Below, in pieces: positions 1-6,653 of a DNA stretch of 13,777 nucleotides. The stretch comes from DATBDM01 sp036269915 (GTDB lineage Bacteria; Actinomycetota; Thermoleophilia; Solirubrobacterales; Solirubrobacteraceae): assembly GCA_036269915.1 (NCBI GenBank), contig DATBDM010000234.1, positions 1 through 13,777 on the forward strand, in the 5' to 3' direction. The notes beneath the pieces are model-generated. The model saw nothing but the letters and a program-made list of their open reading frames with translations, was not told the DNA's origin and searched no databases. Position 1 is the first letter of the stretch. Every line of letters begins with the position of its first letter. Made by a program: the position numbers and the translations under genes.

Positions 1-1036
1 GCTCGACGGCACGCTGCAGCGCGGCGCGGCGACGCTCTCGCTGCAGGCGTCGGACGCCGACTCGGGCGTGCGCAGCATCGAGGCGTGGCTCGGCGCGAGC
101 GAGCTGGGTCGCGTCGATCTCGGCGCGAGCTGCGCCGACGATCGGCTGCCGGTGTGCCCGGCGTCGGTCGCACGCACGCTGCCGATCGACACGACGCGGT
201 TGCCGGACGGGCCGGCGCGCGTGCGGCTTCGGGTCATGGACGTGGCCGGGAACACCGCCGACGTCGACGCCGGTCGCGTCGAGGTCGACAACGTGGCCGA
301 CGCGTCGCCCGGCGGCGGCGCACCGGTAGGTGGCGCGCCGCCGGCCGGGGGCGGCGGCCCCGCCGCACCCGCCCCGCTCGCCGACCCGTTCCCGCCCAAC
401 CCGCTCGCCGGCGCCGGCCACGTCGCCAACGGGCGCGACGCGAGCGAGCGCGCTCGGGTGATCGCGCGGCTCGTGGCCGGCGCCCGGACCGCGCGGCGGC
501 TGACGATCGCGCACACGGGGCATGCTCGCGTCCGCGGGCGACTCATGGCGCGCGACGGATCGCCGATCGGCGACGCGCTGCTGACCGTCGTCGAACACGT
601 CGCCGGTGCTCGCCGGCGCGTGGCGGGCGTCCTGCGCACGCGAGCGGACGGCCACTACGGCGGCCTGCTGCGAGCGGGGCCGTCGCGCGAGCTCGCGGTC
701 GTCTACCGCGCGTACGGCGACAGCCCGTGGGCGCGCTGGAGCGTGCCCCTGAGCCTCACCGTGCGGGCGCGGGTGACGTTGCGCAAGGCAGCGGGCCGCC
801 GCGGGGCGATGCTGCGCGGCCGGGCGGCGGGGAGGGTGCCTCCGGGCGGCGTGCTGGTCGCCATCGAGCGCCGGCTGGGCGGTCGCTGGATCGTCGCCGG
901 CCGCGTGCGCAGCGACGCGCGCGGGCGCTTCCGCCGGCGAGCGCCGGGCGGGGCGCAGACGGTGCGCGTGACCGTGCCCGAGCAGGAGGGATATCCGTAC
1001 GCCACCGGGTCCTCGCGTGCGCTGCACGTGCGCTGA
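1..1036 (+). CDS. Putative surface/secreted protein, Ig-like plus carboxypeptidase-regulatory-like region (5' end outside window)
   Basis: The reading frame is open from base 2 and continues upstream. The GTG at 68 is an internal valine (context SDADSGVRSIEAW), so the true start lies outside the window. The visible part, about 344 residues, begins with an Ig-like beta segment. It contains a cysteine pair (ASCADDRLPVCPAS) that could form a disulfide and ends near the phrase VAGNTADVDAGRVEVDN. A Gly/Pro/Ala-rich linker follows (about bases 301-420). Next comes a segment like carboxypeptidase-regulatory domains (VRGRLMARDGSPIGDALL, then TRADGHYGG), and finally a second beta-rich repeat ending in VPEQEGYPYATGSSRALHVR. 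From memory, this architecture is frequent in secreted proteins of Thermoleophilia, where the function is unknown. A surface location is inferred because the signal peptide is not visible. There is no link to the division genes downstream, and a strong hairpin separates them. Confidence 0.75.
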   Translation, partial: LDGTLQRGAATLSLQASDADSGVRSIEAWLGASELGRVDLGASCADDRLPVCPASVARTLPIDTTRLPDGPARVRLRVMDVAGNTADVDAGRVEVDNVADASPGGGAPVGGAPPAGGGGPAAPAPLADPFPPNPLAGAGHVANGRDASERARVIARLVAGARTARRLTIAHTGHARVRGRLMARDGSPIGDALLTVVEHVAGARRRVAGVLRTRADGHYGGLLRAGPSRELAVVYRAYGDSPWARWSVPLSLTVRARVTLRKAAGRRGAMLRGRAAGRVPPGGVLVAIERRLGGRWIVAGRVRSDARGRFRRRAPGGAQTVRVTVPEQEGYPYATGSSRALHVR

Positions 1037-1042
1037 TCCGCG

Positions 1043-1072
1043 AGGGGTCGCCGGCCCGTGCCGGCGACCCCT
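1043..1072 (+). terminator. Strong stem-loop after the surface-protein gene, probable terminator
   Basis: A perfect 13-bp stem (AGGGGTCGCCGGC pairing with GCCGGCGACCCCT) encloses the four-base loop CCGT and starts 7 nt after the stop codon. It is followed only by TTCC, not a T-run, so it is a GC-rich terminator-like hairpin rather than a textbook intrinsic terminator. Its right arm can also pair with a downstream copy of GGGGTCG at 1076-1082. Confidence 0.65.
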
Positions 1073-1098
1073 TCCGGGGTCGGCGCGTCGGGCGTCCG

Positions 1099-1116
1099 AC
1101 CGGTTCATAAACCGGT
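1099..1116. repeat. 18-bp inverted repeat upstream of ftsW
   Basis: ACCGGTT and AACCGGT are perfect 7-bp arms around CATA. The AT-rich centre (CATAAA, 1106-1111) resembles a weak -10 element, but I see no convincing -35 at the right distance. The repeat lies 36 nt before the ftsW start. It could be an operator or a small hairpin in the ftsW leader; the sequence does not decide between these. Confidence 0.45.
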
Positions 1117-1152
1117 GCAGGCGTCGCGGCGGACGCGTCGAAGGACCGATGG

Positions 1153-2556
1153 ATGGCACGGCCGCCGCGCTCCTCCGACCCTGCGCCCGCGACGAGGGCT
1201 TCGGCCCGGTCGACCGCCGCCAAGCGCAAGGCCGCCGGGAAGCGCCGGACCAAGGCCGACGGGAAGGCAGAGGCGAAGGCGCCGCGCCGCGCCCGCGGGC
1301 GCCGGCAGTCGGCGCCGCAGCCGCTCGAGCACCGGCTGCTGGTCACCGCGATCCTGTGCCTACTGGCCGGCGGCGCGGTCATGGTCTACTCGGCCTCGTC
1401 GGCGCGCACGCTGCTCGAGAACGGCGGCGACGGCACGTCCTATCTGGTCAAGTACCTGATCTACGGCGCGCTCGGACTCGTCGCGATGCAGGTGATCGCC
1501 CGGCACGGGCTCGCCCACGCCCGCCGCTACACGCGGCTGATCCTGTTCGCCGCGTTCGCGATGCTCGTGCTCGTCCACGTCCCGGGCATCGGCGTGAGCG
1601 TGAACGGCGCCCGCCGCTGGATGGGCGCCGGACCGCTCGTCTTCCAGCCGTCGGAGGTCATGAAGCTCGCGCTGGTGCTGCACTGCTCGGCCGTGCTGTC
1701 CGAGCGCCCCCACCTGGCGCGGAGCCTGCGCGGGGTGGGCGGCCCGATCCTCGGCGTCGGCGGCGCCGCGCTGCTGCTCATCGCCGCGCAGCCGGACCTC
1801 GGGACGGTGCTGGTCACCGCGTTCACCCTGGGCGCGCTGCTCGTGGCGGCGGGCCTGCCGATCCGGCAGCTCGGACTGGTCGCGGGCGTCGGCGCGTTCC
1901 TCGTGCTGATCTTCGCGCTGATCGAGCCCTACCGCGTCGCGCGGCTGACCTCGTTCATGAACCCGTGGGCGCACGCATCGAGCTCGGGCTTCCAGGCGGT
2001 CCAGGGCCAGATCGCGGTCGGGTCGGGCGGGTTCTTCGGGCTCGGCCTCGGCGAGTCCGTCCAGAAGATCTTCTATCTCCCCGAGGCCCACACCGACTTC
2101 ATCCTCGCCGTGATCGGCGAGGAGCTCGGCGTCGCGGGGATCTGCGGCCTGCTCGCCCTCTACGGCATCATCGGGTATGCCGGGCTGCGAACCGCGAAGA
2201 ACGCCAAGGGCGACTACGCCAAGCTCCTCGCCGCCGGCCTGACCTCCCTGATCCTGTGCCAAGCCCTGCTCAATGTCTATGCCGTGCTCGGCATCGCCCC
2301 GCTGACGGGCGTGCCGTTGCCGTTCATCTCCTCGGGCTCGACCTCGCTGATCGTGCTGCTGTGCTCGATGGGCCTTCTGCTCAACATCGCCTCCGGCGGG
2401 TCCGTGAAGTTGCGGGCGGTCCCGGCCTCGACGCGGCGGAGGCCGGCGCGTGACGGCGTCGACCGCGCCGCGGCCGCCGAGGATCGTGATCGCCGCCGGC
2501 GGAACAGCGGGCCACGTCGTTCCGGCGATCGCCATCGCCGACGCGCTGCGAGCTGA
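1153..2556 (+). CDS. ftsW: FtsW, septal SEDS peptidoglycan glycosyltransferase
   Basis: Integral membrane enzyme of the SEDS family that polymerises lipid II at the division septum with its partner transpeptidase. The 467-residue product has a cytoplasmic Lys/Arg/Ala-rich N-terminus (about residues 1-58), then roughly ten hydrophobic segments. SEDS signatures are clear: NGARRWMG (151-158), FQPSE (164-168), QPDLGT (213-218), and LPEAHTDFILAVIGEE, whose Asp315 matches the catalytic aspartate of FtsW/RodA. The usual PF(I/V)SYGG(S/T)S signature reads PFISSGSTS here. The ATG at 1153 has AAGGA at 1141-1145, 7 nt upstream; the ATG at 1149 is in another frame. The last ~35 residues are Arg-rich and encoded in a 107-nt overlap with murG. 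I call FtsW rather than RodA because murG, murC, ftsQ and ftsZ follow. The gene upstream is unrelated, so ftsL, ftsI and mraY are not adjacent in this window. Confidence 0.95.
   Translation: MARPPRSSDPAPATRASARSTAAKRKAAGKRRTKADGKAEAKAPRRARGRRQSAPQPLEHRLLVTAILCLLAGGAVMVYSASSARTLLENGGDGTSYLVKYLIYGALGLVAMQVIARHGLAHARRYTRLILFAAFAMLVLVHVPGIGVSVNGARRWMGAGPLVFQPSEVMKLALVLHCSAVLSERPHLARSLRGVGGPILGVGGAALLLIAAQPDLGTVLVTAFTLGALLVAAGLPIRQLGLVAGVGAFLVLIFALIEPYRVARLTSFMNPWAHASSSGFQAVQGQIAVGSGGFFGLGLGESVQKIFYLPEAHTDFILAVIGEELGVAGICGLLALYGIIGYAGLRTAKNAKGDYAKLLAAGLTSLILCQALLNVYAVLGIAPLTGVPLPFISSGSTSLIVLLCSMGLLLNIASGGSVKLRAVPASTRRRPARDGVDRAAAAEDRDRRRRNSGPRRSGDRHRRRAAS
2438..2442 (+). promoter_or_regulatory. 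Ribosome binding site of murG, inside ftsW
   Basis: GGAGG lies 7 nt before the GTG at 2450 and decides that start over the later in-frame GTG at 2486. It sits within the ftsW coding sequence, which fits translational coupling. Confidence 0.7.
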
Positions 2557-3541
2557 GGGCGCCGAGGTCAGCTTCGTCGGCGGCGAGCGCGCCGAGGCCG
2601 AGCTCGTGCCGGCGGCCGGCTATCCGTTCGATGCCATCCGCGTCGAGGGGGTCTCGCGCTCGAACCCGCTCAAGGCGGCCCGGGCGGTCGTGCGCGCGGT
2701 GGCTTCGCTCGGCGCCGCGGGGCGGCTGCTCGAGGGGGCGCGGGCCGATGCCGTGCTCGGCGGAGGCGGCTACGTGGCCGGGCCGGTCGGGCTCGCGGCG
2801 GTCCGGCGCGGCATCCCGATCGTGCTCGCCGAGGCCGACTCGCACCTCGGGCTGACCAACCGGCTGCTCGCCCGGCGGGCGCGCCGGGTGTGCCTGGCGT
2901 TCCCGATCGAGGGCCGCGACGGCGACCGCTACCGCGTGACCGGGCGGCCCGTCCCACCGCGGATCGACGATCGCGCGGCCGCGCGGGCCGAGCTCGGCAT
3001 CCCACCGGACGCGACCTGCGTGCTCGTCTTCGGCGGCTCGCTCGGCGCCCGCTCGGTCAACCGGGCGGCGATCGAGGGTCTCGCGGGCGCGCCGTACACC
3101 GTCCTGCACGTCTCCGGCCGGCGCGACCACGACGAGCTCGCGCCCCGCGCGCAGGCGCTCGGCGAGCGCTACGTGCTGCGCGACTACGTGACGCCCTTCG
3201 GCCTGGCGCTGGCGGCGGCCGACCTCGCGGTCGCGCGTTCGGGCGGCTCGGTCTTCGAGCTGGCCCAGTACGGGCTGCCGGCGGTGCTCGTGCCCTACCC
3301 GCACGCCTCCGGCGACCACCAGACGGGCAACGCCCGCTGGATGGAGCGCGCCGGGGCGGCGGTGGTGATCGGCGACGAGGAGCTGACGCCGGAGCGGCTG
3401 AGGGCCGCGGTCGACGCGATCGCCGAGGACGCTCCGCGGCGCGCGCGGATGGCGGCCGCCGCCCGCGGGCTGGCGCGCCCGGACGCCGCGCGCGACATCG
3501 CGGGCGAGGTCCTCGCCGCGGCGGCGCTCAGAGCGCGGTGA
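2450..3541 (+). CDS. murG: MurG, lipid II synthase (UDP-GlcNAc transferase)
   Basis: Peripheral membrane GT28/GT-B glycosyltransferase that transfers GlcNAc from UDP-GlcNAc to undecaprenyl-PP-MurNAc-pentapeptide, giving lipid II, the substrate of FtsW. The product has 363 residues, a normal family length. The N-terminal acceptor domain carries the glycine loop GGTAGHV (17-23) and GGGGYVAGP (104-112). The C-terminal nucleotide-sugar domain carries GGSLGARSVN (195-204), SGGSVFE (264-270) and the donor-site region HASGDHQTGNA (285-295). The start is GTG with a good GGAGG site 7 nt upstream, inside ftsW; starting at 2486 instead would leave only a few residues before the glycine loop. The gene overlaps ftsW by 107 nt and converges with recQ, overlapping its end by 14 nt (3528-3541). 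Confidence 0.95.
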   Translation: MTASTAPRPPRIVIAAGGTAGHVVPAIAIADALRAEGAEVSFVGGERAEAELVPAAGYPFDAIRVEGVSRSNPLKAARAVVRAVASLGAAGRLLEGARADAVLGGGGYVAGPVGLAAVRRGIPIVLAEADSHLGLTNRLLARRARRVCLAFPIEGRDGDRYRVTGRPVPPRIDDRAAARAELGIPPDATCVLVFGGSLGARSVNRAAIEGLAGAPYTVLHVSGRRDHDELAPRAQALGERYVLRDYVTPFGLALAAADLAVARSGGSVFELAQYGLPAVLVPYPHASGDHQTGNARWMERAGAAVVIGDEELTPERLRAAVDAIAEDAPRRARMAAAARGLARPDAARDIAGEVLAAAALRAR

Positions 3542-5165
3542 GGATTTCGCGCTCGGCGATCACGTCGAGCGCGAGCGACTTGTAGCCGACCTCGTCGAAG
3601 AGGACGACGACGGCGAGGTCGTCGTAGCGCTGCACGACGCCCTCGCCCCAGCTCGGATGCGCGACGCGCGCGCCGACGGCGAAGGGGGCGTCGGGCGGCG
3701 CGTCCGGGACGCCGTGCCCGGCCTCGCAGTTGTCGCAGTGCCCGCACGGCGGCGTGAACGGCTCGCCGAAGTAGGAGAGGATCTGCGCGCGGCGGCAGAA
3801 GAACGCCTCCGCATAGGCACGCATCATGTCCACCCGGGAGCGCTCCAGGCTCCGGCGCTTCTCGGCCGCCTCGGCTGCGGCGCGGATCGCCGCGCTGTGG
3901 GGCGGCCCGGCCGGCTTCAGCGCGACCTCGCCGGAGGGCAGCACCTCGAGCGCGCCGGCCTCCTCGAGCCGCGCCACCGCGGTCGTCAGCTTGGTCTGGG
4001 AGAGCTCGGTCTCCTCCTGCAGCTCCGCGGGGTCGACCGGGCCGTCGTGGTGCTCGACAGCGTCGAGCACGCCCGCGATCTCGTCGACCTCGACCTGGCC
4101 CGTGCCGGAGAAGAAGCGCCGCAGGCCGACGTCCTCGGCGCGGTAGAAGAGCAACGCCTCGGCCGGCTCGCCATCGCGGCCGGCCCGGCCGATCTCCTGG
4201 TAGTAGGCGTCGAGCGACTCGGAGATCTCGGCGTTGAACACCCAGCGGACGTTCGCCTTGTCGATCCCCATGCCGAACGCGGTCGTCGCGACGACGACGT
4301 CCAGGTCGCCGTCCATGAAGCGCTCCTGGACCTCGTCGCGCTCGGCCGGGCGCATGCCGGCGTGGTAGGAGGCGGCGCTCACGGCCTCGTCGCGGAGCCG
4401 CGCGGCCAGCTCCTCGGCCTCGCGCCGCGTCGCGACGTAGACGATGCCCGGCTTGGGCGCCTCGGCGACGCGCGCCTCGAGTGCGCGCTGCTTGCGCTCG
4501 GCGCTGCCATCGCCGTAGAAGCGCTCGACGCTGAGGCGGATGTTCGGGCGGTCGAAGCCGCGGACGAGGATCTTCGGGTCGCGCAGGTTCAGCCGCTCGA
4601 CGATCTCGTCACGCACAGGCGGCGCGGCCGTCGCGGTGAGCGCGAGGATCGTCGGGCGCCCGAGCGCCTCCGCCGCCGCGCCGAGGCGCAGGTAGTCCGG
4701 GCGGAAGTCGTGGCCCCACTCCGAGATGGAATGCGCCTCGTCGACGACGAGCAGCGACGGCTTGGCGACCGCGAGCTCGGCCAGCACCTCGGCGTTGGCG
4801 AGCTGCTCGGGGGCCAGGAAGATGAACTCGAGCGCGTCCTCGGCCAGCTCGGCGAGCGCCCGCTCGCGCTCCGCGGCCGGGATCGTCGAGTTCAGCTGCG
4901 CGGCGCCGCCGGCGGCGCGCTCGGCGAGGTCCTCGACCTGGTCGCGCTGGAGGGCGATCAGCGGCGAGACGACGACGGTCGCGCCCGGGGTCAGCAGCGC
5001 GGCGATCTGGTAGATCGCCGACTTGCCCGACCCCGTCGACATGACGACAAGCGTGTCGCGGCCGTCGAGCACCGCCTCGATCGCCTCGCGCTGGCCGGGT
5101 CGCAGCGACTCGAAGCCGAAGACCTCGCGGGCGACACGGTCGATGGACCCGCGATCGGAGGGCAC
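3528..5165 (-). CDS. recQ: RecQ-family ATP-dependent DNA helicase with a C-terminal Tudor-like domain
   Basis: Superfamily 2, 3'-5' DNA helicase of the RecQ family (DNA repair and recombination). With the GTG start at 5165 it has 545 residues. Visible motifs are FESLRPGQ (motif 0, 18-25), Walker A STGSGKS (43-49), DEAH (142-145), LALTATA (motif III), ATTAFGMGIDKANV (motif V) and QEIGRAGRDG (motif VI, from 323). A zinc site is likely formed by Cys457, 474, 477 and 480 (FFCRR, then CGHCDNC). No HRDC domain is present. The tail (about 495-545) contains VAHPSWGEGVVQRY and VVVLFDEVGYKSLALDVI, resembling the Tudor-like C-terminal tail of UvrD/PcrA helicases. A GTG at 5252 is also in frame but would start inside murC and add about 29 residues with no RecQ character. 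GAGGGA lies 11 nt before the GTG at 5165. The gene is antisense to the division cluster, overlaps the 3' end of murG, and is 64 nt from the divergent murC. Confidence 0.9.
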   Translation of the reverse strand: MPSDRGSIDRVAREVFGFESLRPGQREAIEAVLDGRDTLVVMSTGSGKSAIYQIAALLTPGATVVVSPLIALQRDQVEDLAERAAGGAAQLNSTIPAAERERALAELAEDALEFIFLAPEQLANAEVLAELAVAKPSLLVVDEAHSISEWGHDFRPDYLRLGAAAEALGRPTILALTATAAPPVRDEIVERLNLRDPKILVRGFDRPNIRLSVERFYGDGSAERKQRALEARVAEAPKPGIVYVATRREAEELAARLRDEAVSAASYHAGMRPAERDEVQERFMDGDLDVVVATTAFGMGIDKANVRWVFNAEISESLDAYYQEIGRAGRDGEPAEALLFYRAEDVGLRRFFSGTGQVEVDEIAGVLDAVEHHDGPVDPAELQEETELSQTKLTTAVARLEEAGALEVLPSGEVALKPAGPPHSAAIRAAAEAAEKRRSLERSRVDMMRAYAEAFFCRRAQILSYFGEPFTPPCGHCDNCEAGHGVPDAPPDAPFAVGARVAHPSWGEGVVQRYDDLAVVVLFDEVGYKSLALDVIAEREILTAL

Positions 5166-5180
5166 GCGACGCGCATTCCC

Positions 5181-5196
5181 TCGGGGGCGCCCCCGA
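5181..5196. promoter_or_regulatory. 16-bp perfect palindrome between divergent recQ and murC
   Basis: TCGGGGGCGCCCCCGA is a perfect palindrome without a spacer, centred in the 64-nt gap between the two divergent starts. It is 15 nt from the recQ start and 33 nt from murC. Possible roles are a shared operator for a dimeric regulator or simply a GC-rich cruciform. No known regulator site is recognised. Confidence 0.4.
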
Positions 5197-5215
5197 AAAC
5201 CGGCGGTCGGATGGA

Positions 5216-5221
5216 TAGGGT
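5216..5221 (+). promoter_or_regulatory. -10-like TAGGGT just before murC
   Basis: TAGGGT fits the actinobacterial TANNNT -10 pattern and ends 8 nt before the murC ATG, so a transcript from it would begin at or next to the start codon. The AGGG inside it could instead act as a ribosome binding site 9 nt upstream. No clear -35 is seen. Confidence 0.4.
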
Positions 5222-5229
5222 GCCCGCCG

Positions 5230-6561
5230 ATGTCCGCGCCGCCAGCGAGCACCCCCTGGACGGACCGCCGCCTGCACTTCGTCGGCGTGGGCGGCGCCGG
5301 GATGAGCGGGCTGGCGCTCGTCGCCCGCGCGCTCGGCGCGACGGTGACCGGCTCCGACCGTGCGCCCGACTCCGCCTACGCCCGGCCGCTGCGCGAGCTG
5401 GGGATCGTCGCCGCGGCGGGCCACGACGCCGCCCACGTCCCCGCGGACGCCGAGCTCGTCGTCTCGAGCGCGATCGCGCCCGACAACCCCGAGCGCGCGA
5501 TCGCCCGCGAGCGCGGGCAGCGCGAGCTGCACCGCGCCGACCTCCTCGGCGAGATCACGCGGCTGCGCCCGACGATCGCCGTCTCCGGCACCCACGGCAA
5601 GACGACGACCTCCTCGATGGCCGTGCACGCCCTGCGCGCCTGCGGGATGGACCCGTCCTACCTCGTGGGCGGCGAGGTCCGCTCGACCGGGGCCAACGCC
5701 GGCTGGGGGACGGGGGAGTGGCTCGTCGTCGAGGCTGACGAGTCCGACCGCTCGCTGCTCAAGCTGGCGCCGCTGATCGCCGTCGTCACCAACGCCGAGC
5801 TCGACCACCAGGACACCTATGCCTCCCAGCAGGAGGTCGACGACACCTTCGCGGCCTTCCTGGCGCTCGCCGAGACCGCCGTCGTGGGGGAGGACCCGGA
5901 TCTGCGCGCACTCGCCGGGGATCGCCCGACGGTCGTCGCCCGCGCGCAGGACGTCGCGCTCGCGCCCGGCGGCTCGACCTTCACGGTCGAAGGCGTCCCC
6001 GTCCTGCTCGCCGTGCCCGGCGCGCACAACGCCCGCAACGCGGCCGCGGCGCTCGTCGCCTGCCGGCTCGCCGGCGCCGACCTCGGGCGCGCGGCGGCCG
6101 CGCTGGCCGGCTTCACGGGGGCGGGGCGGCGCTTCGAGCGCCTCGGCGTCACCGGCGCCGGCGTGATCGTCGTCGACGACTACGCACACCACCCGACCGA
6201 GGTGCGCGCCACGATCGCCGCCGCCCGCACGCTCGAGCCGCGCCGGGTCATCGCGGTCTTCCAGCCGCACCTGTACTCGCGCACGCGACACCAGGCCGTC
6301 GACTTCGGCGCGGCGCTCGCGGGCGCCGACCTCGCGGCAGTGCTCGACGTCTACCCGGCGCGCGAGCGCGCCGAGGACTTCCCGGGCGTGAGCGGCCGGC
6401 TGGTCGCCGACGCGGTCGAGGCGGCCGGCGGCGACGTCGCGTGGACGCCCGACTTCGACGCCGCCGAGGCGCGGCTGCGCGGCGAGCTGCGCGAGGGCGA
6501 CCTCGTGCTCACGATGGGCGCGGGCGACGTGAACGCGCTCGGCCGCCGCCTGCTCACCTGA
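5230..6561 (+). CDS. murC: MurC, UDP-N-acetylmuramate-L-alanine ligase
   Basis: Cytoplasmic ATP-dependent Mur ligase that adds the first amino acid (normally L-Ala) to UDP-MurNAc. The product has 443 residues. The N-terminal UDP-binding Rossmann domain shows GVGGAGMSGLA (from 19). The central ATPase domain shows the P-loop GTHGKTTT (120-127), EADESDRS (168-175) and NAELDH (188-193), whose His is typical of Mur ligases. The C-terminal domain shows DDYAHHPTE (316-324) and FQPHLYSRT (344-352), both typical of MurC. The ATG at 5230 is chosen because the protein then begins 14 residues before the Rossmann strand; longer in-frame extensions would run into recQ. AGGG lies 9 nt upstream. Because recQ interrupts the cluster on the other strand, murC probably needs its own promoter. 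murB is not adjacent; ftsQ follows after 92 nt, as in many actinobacteria. Confidence 0.95.
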   Translation: MSAPPASTPWTDRRLHFVGVGGAGMSGLALVARALGATVTGSDRAPDSAYARPLRELGIVAAAGHDAAHVPADAELVVSSAIAPDNPERAIARERGQRELHRADLLGEITRLRPTIAVSGTHGKTTTSSMAVHALRACGMDPSYLVGGEVRSTGANAGWGTGEWLVVEADESDRSLLKLAPLIAVVTNAELDHQDTYASQQEVDDTFAAFLALAETAVVGEDPDLRALAGDRPTVVARAQDVALAPGGSTFTVEGVPVLLAVPGAHNARNAAAALVACRLAGADLGRAAAALAGFTGAGRRFERLGVTGAGVIVVDDYAHHPTEVRATIAAARTLEPRRVIAVFQPHLYSRTRHQAVDFGAALAGADLAAVLDVYPARERAEDFPGVSGRLVADAVEAAGGDVAWTPDFDAAEARLRGELREGDLVLTMGAGDVNALGRRLLT

Positions 6562-6653
6562 GGACCGGCGCCCATGGGGGGAGGGGACCCCGGGCCGAGG
6601 TCGAACCTGGACGGAAGCCGGTTGCCGCGGATGGTGCACCGGCGCTGACCCGA

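Noticed and set aside
5166..5252. Longer RecQ N-terminus starting at the GTG at 5252
   Set aside because: It would begin inside murC, and the extra residues do not resemble RecQ; the GTG at 5165 begins shortly before the first helicase motif.
3657..5738. A 693-codon plus-strand frame antisense to recQ and running into murC
   Set aside because: It lies opposite a gene with all RecQ helicase motifs, its translation is low-complexity, and it continues through murC in the wrong frame.
4609..6639. A 676-codon minus-strand frame antisense to murC
   Set aside because: MurC motifs on the plus strand are complete; the antisense product is Arg/Gly/Ala-rich with no domain.
6441..6653. Longer FtsQ N-terminus starting inside murC
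   Set aside because: The added residues are an out-of-frame reading of the murC end, Arg-rich and without homology; the ATG at 6654 gives normal FtsQ topology.
6562..6653. Missing murB between murC and ftsQ
   Set aside because: In actinobacteria such as Mycobacterium murC is followed directly by ftsQ, with murB elsewhere, so this is not an anomaly.
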